Shown here: positions 62,680-64,000 of the stretch, in pieces | How the letters are laid out: each line of letters starts with the position of its first letter | How positions within the stretch are numbered: the first letter of the stretch is position 1 | NCBI GenBank assembly: GCA_943787925.1 | Contig: CALSOH010000002.1 | Location: forward strand, 496,001-560,000 | Direction of reading: 5' to 3' | Source of the DNA: TMED14 sp003507115 | Lineage (GTDB): Bacteria; Bacteroidota; Bacteroidia; Flavobacteriales; Schleiferiaceae | Length of the DNA: 64,000 bases | Made by a program: the position numbers and the translations under genes | Notes under the pieces: model-generated | The model's database searches: none | The model's input: only the letters and a program-made list of their open reading frames with translations | Told to the model about the DNA's origin: nothing

Positions 62680-63655
62680 GTTTGTCACCTCTAAGCGCTT
62701 CTTCTTCGACCTTCACCGGTTTCTTCCTTCTGCCTAGGACAAGCATGAGCACGATTGCCACCATGGCCAAGAATAAGAGGGCAGATCAGTATTACCGTGA
62801 GCCACGGGAATCCTTCCGATTTCGGGCTCTTCAACATGTCGTCGGGCAACGTGAGCTCTGACTTGTGGGCGCGCTCGTATCGAGCTGGGCATCCTCATCT
62901 AAACGCTGAAGAAGTTCATTTAGCAAGAGTCCTTGCTCATCCGTCGGAGGATCCACCACCGTGTCTCTCGAAACATTATCCCTCAAGGGCTTAATGCCAT
63001 TGTAAAGTTTGCGTTCAGCTAATTTTTCTTTTGCCGTATTCGGAAATTCCCAGAATTTGATTTCTACAATATCACTTTCGTCAATATTTACCACTGAATT
63101 AATGAGGTTCTTAAAGAATGCATAATTCCCTTGAGAAGTGGCCGTATCAATATCAAGGGTTATTTCTTTTCGCTGAGAAACAATTTGTGGCATTTGCTTC
63201 TTCACCACGTTTAAAACTCCCGGTAAACTATTGTTTGCTACGTTAAAATTTTCTGTGTATCCAGTTATCTTTCTTACACTCACCGAAAAGCTTGTCGGTT
63301 GTAGGTATTTTTCGATTGCTCGTTCGATGCGCTTTTTCTCCTCATTTAGAACAGTCGTCCTGTAATATATCTCTGGAGTAGTGGTTAACCCAGGAAGTGA
63401 AGACGTCTTCACTTTCTTAGACGCGGGTGCTTTAGACAGAACATTAAGACTATCTAATACCGCAATACTATCTATAACTGACCCATTCGAATCCTGTGGT
63501 TCAGTGCTCTCCGTATTAAACAAGCTCAAAAAGCCTGGCTTGGTTTGAGTGGGTGCAATAAAACCCGAATCTGGTGTACCCCCTGAAGGAGGAATTACCT
63601 GACCGTCTACAGCCAAAGCACTGCCAATGACCAAAAGAATTATAATCTTGCGCAA
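62645..63655 (-). pseudogene. FliF-like membrane protein, frame broken by two compensating indels
   Basis: Joined across two breaks, the protein is about 336 residues with a signal peptide (MRKIIILLVIGSALAVDGQ; the start codon is TTG at 63655). A Pro/Thr/Ser-rich linker follows. The next domain resembles the RBM3 region of FliF, with RIERAIEKYLQPTSFSVSVRKI and later EITLDIDTATSQGNYAFFKN and SDIVEIKFWEFPN. After a missing base near 62874-62884 the frame gives YERAHKSELTLPDDMLKSP. After an extra base near 62779-62785 the membrane helix reads LLFLAMVAIVLMLVLG and a basic tail RRKKPVKVEEE. The layout (periplasmic ring domain, one helix, short cytoplasmic tail) equals the C-terminal half of FliF, without the first helix and RBM1/2. 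It overlaps the FliG-like gene by 35 bases. The FliF assignment is tentative. Confidence 0.55.
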
Positions 63656-63705
63656 AATCCTAGAATTTACTGCCCATGGGGGGTGATTGTACGGGAAACT
63701 ACAAT

Positions 63706-64000
63706 TTAAAATCCGGATTTTGAAAGGAACGGTGAAATATCATTGACAGACAAATAGCGCGCAAGCACCTTATTGTTCGAAGCGAGGATAAAAATGGATG
63801 GCGTGGAGGGGAGATAGTACTTCCCTCGAAACGCATCACTACCACCAACTTCCCCTACCGTCAAAATCACATTGTCTGGCAAGGCCATGCCCATTTCCTT
63901 CTGAAAATTTACCATTTCATCGAAGTCCCCAGTTACACTAATCGCTAGACCCTTTAAACCCGAATCCTTTAGAGAGTCACAAATACGAATGAATGTGGGC
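63706..64000 (-). CDS. Thioredoxin-fold protein (partial)
   Basis: The minus-strand frame is open to the end of the window, so the 5' part lies outside; 97 codons plus the stop are visible. The sequence GLKGLAISVTGDFDEMVNFQ, then YYLPSTPSIFILASNNKVLARYL, matches the second half of a TlpA/redoxin thioredoxin fold, including the cis-Pro (ST-Pro-S) and a following strand. The active-site CxxC would be upstream and cannot be checked. It may reduce or handle disulfides in the periplasm. It ends 50 bases before the FliF-like gene and is probably in the same transcription unit. Confidence 0.65.
   Translation of the reverse strand, partial: PTFIRICDSLKDSGLKGLAISVTGDFDEMVNFQKEMGMALPDNVILTVGEVGGSDAFRGKYYLPSTPSIFILASNNKVLARYLSVNDISPFLSKSGF

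Overview
The window looks like a chromosomal segment from a Bacteroidota bacterium, most likely of the Flavobacteriia/Cytophagia type. The evidence is a type IX secretion (T9SS) sorting domain of type A (gene ending at 9685) and of type B (gene ending at 40246), a PorP/SprF protein, a PorV/PorQ-like protein, SprB-type repeats, a SusC-like TonB receptor with an N-terminal carboxypeptidase-regulatory domain, and promoters of the Bacteroidota type (TTG, 17-20 bases, TAnnTTTG). No rRNA, CRISPR array, insertion sequence or phage gene was seen.

Left part (1-33 kb, GC-rich, mostly ordinary core genes). Bases 1-5753 hold a translationally coupled set: the end of a secreted protein, a TonB-dependent receptor, a PorV/PorQ-like barrel and a beta-propeller lipoprotein. 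A large T9SS cargo protein with cupredoxin, lamin-tail, OB-like and Calx-beta modules follows. Next come tRNA-Gly, mutS, a SpoU methyltransferase, an OmpA lipoprotein, folK, sppA, a queuosine-precursor transporter, a DUF2797 protein, a GH3-family protein, a deoxynucleoside kinase, a membrane pyrophosphatase (hppA) with an unusual Cys/His/Met-rich tail, pdhB, and a run of etfB-etfA-bifunctional nuclease-nucleoside transporter-thyA-folA. The block closes with the tig-clpP-clpX proteostasis operon and a tRNA-Thr/tRNA-Leu pair.

Right part (33-64 kb, clearly AT-richer, all genes on the minus strand). In transcription order it encodes a thioredoxin-fold protein (cut by the window end), a FliF-like membrane protein, a FliG-like protein, a CsgG/FlgT-like outer-membrane candidate, a small lipoprotein, a MotA-like and a MotB-like stator pair, a 6,091-residue SprB-like surface adhesin with a T9SS type B C-terminus, a PorP/SprF protein, a PD40 propeller protein, a large lipoprotein, a beta-barrel and several small exported proteins. 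Many of these genes overlap or sit within a few bases of each other, so they probably form one long transcription unit.

The most interesting idea in the window is this right-hand locus. Flagellar-type torque parts (FliF/FliG/MotA/MotB relatives) sit directly upstream of a giant secreted adhesin and its SprF-type partner, with no rod, hook or filament gene in sight. It may be a rotary motor reused to drive a surface adhesin or another envelope-spanning machine. The homology calls are strong for MotA, MotB and FliG and weaker for FliF; the shared function is inference. The FliF- and FliG-like genes carry four clustered 1-base frame breaks that may be sequence errors or real decay.
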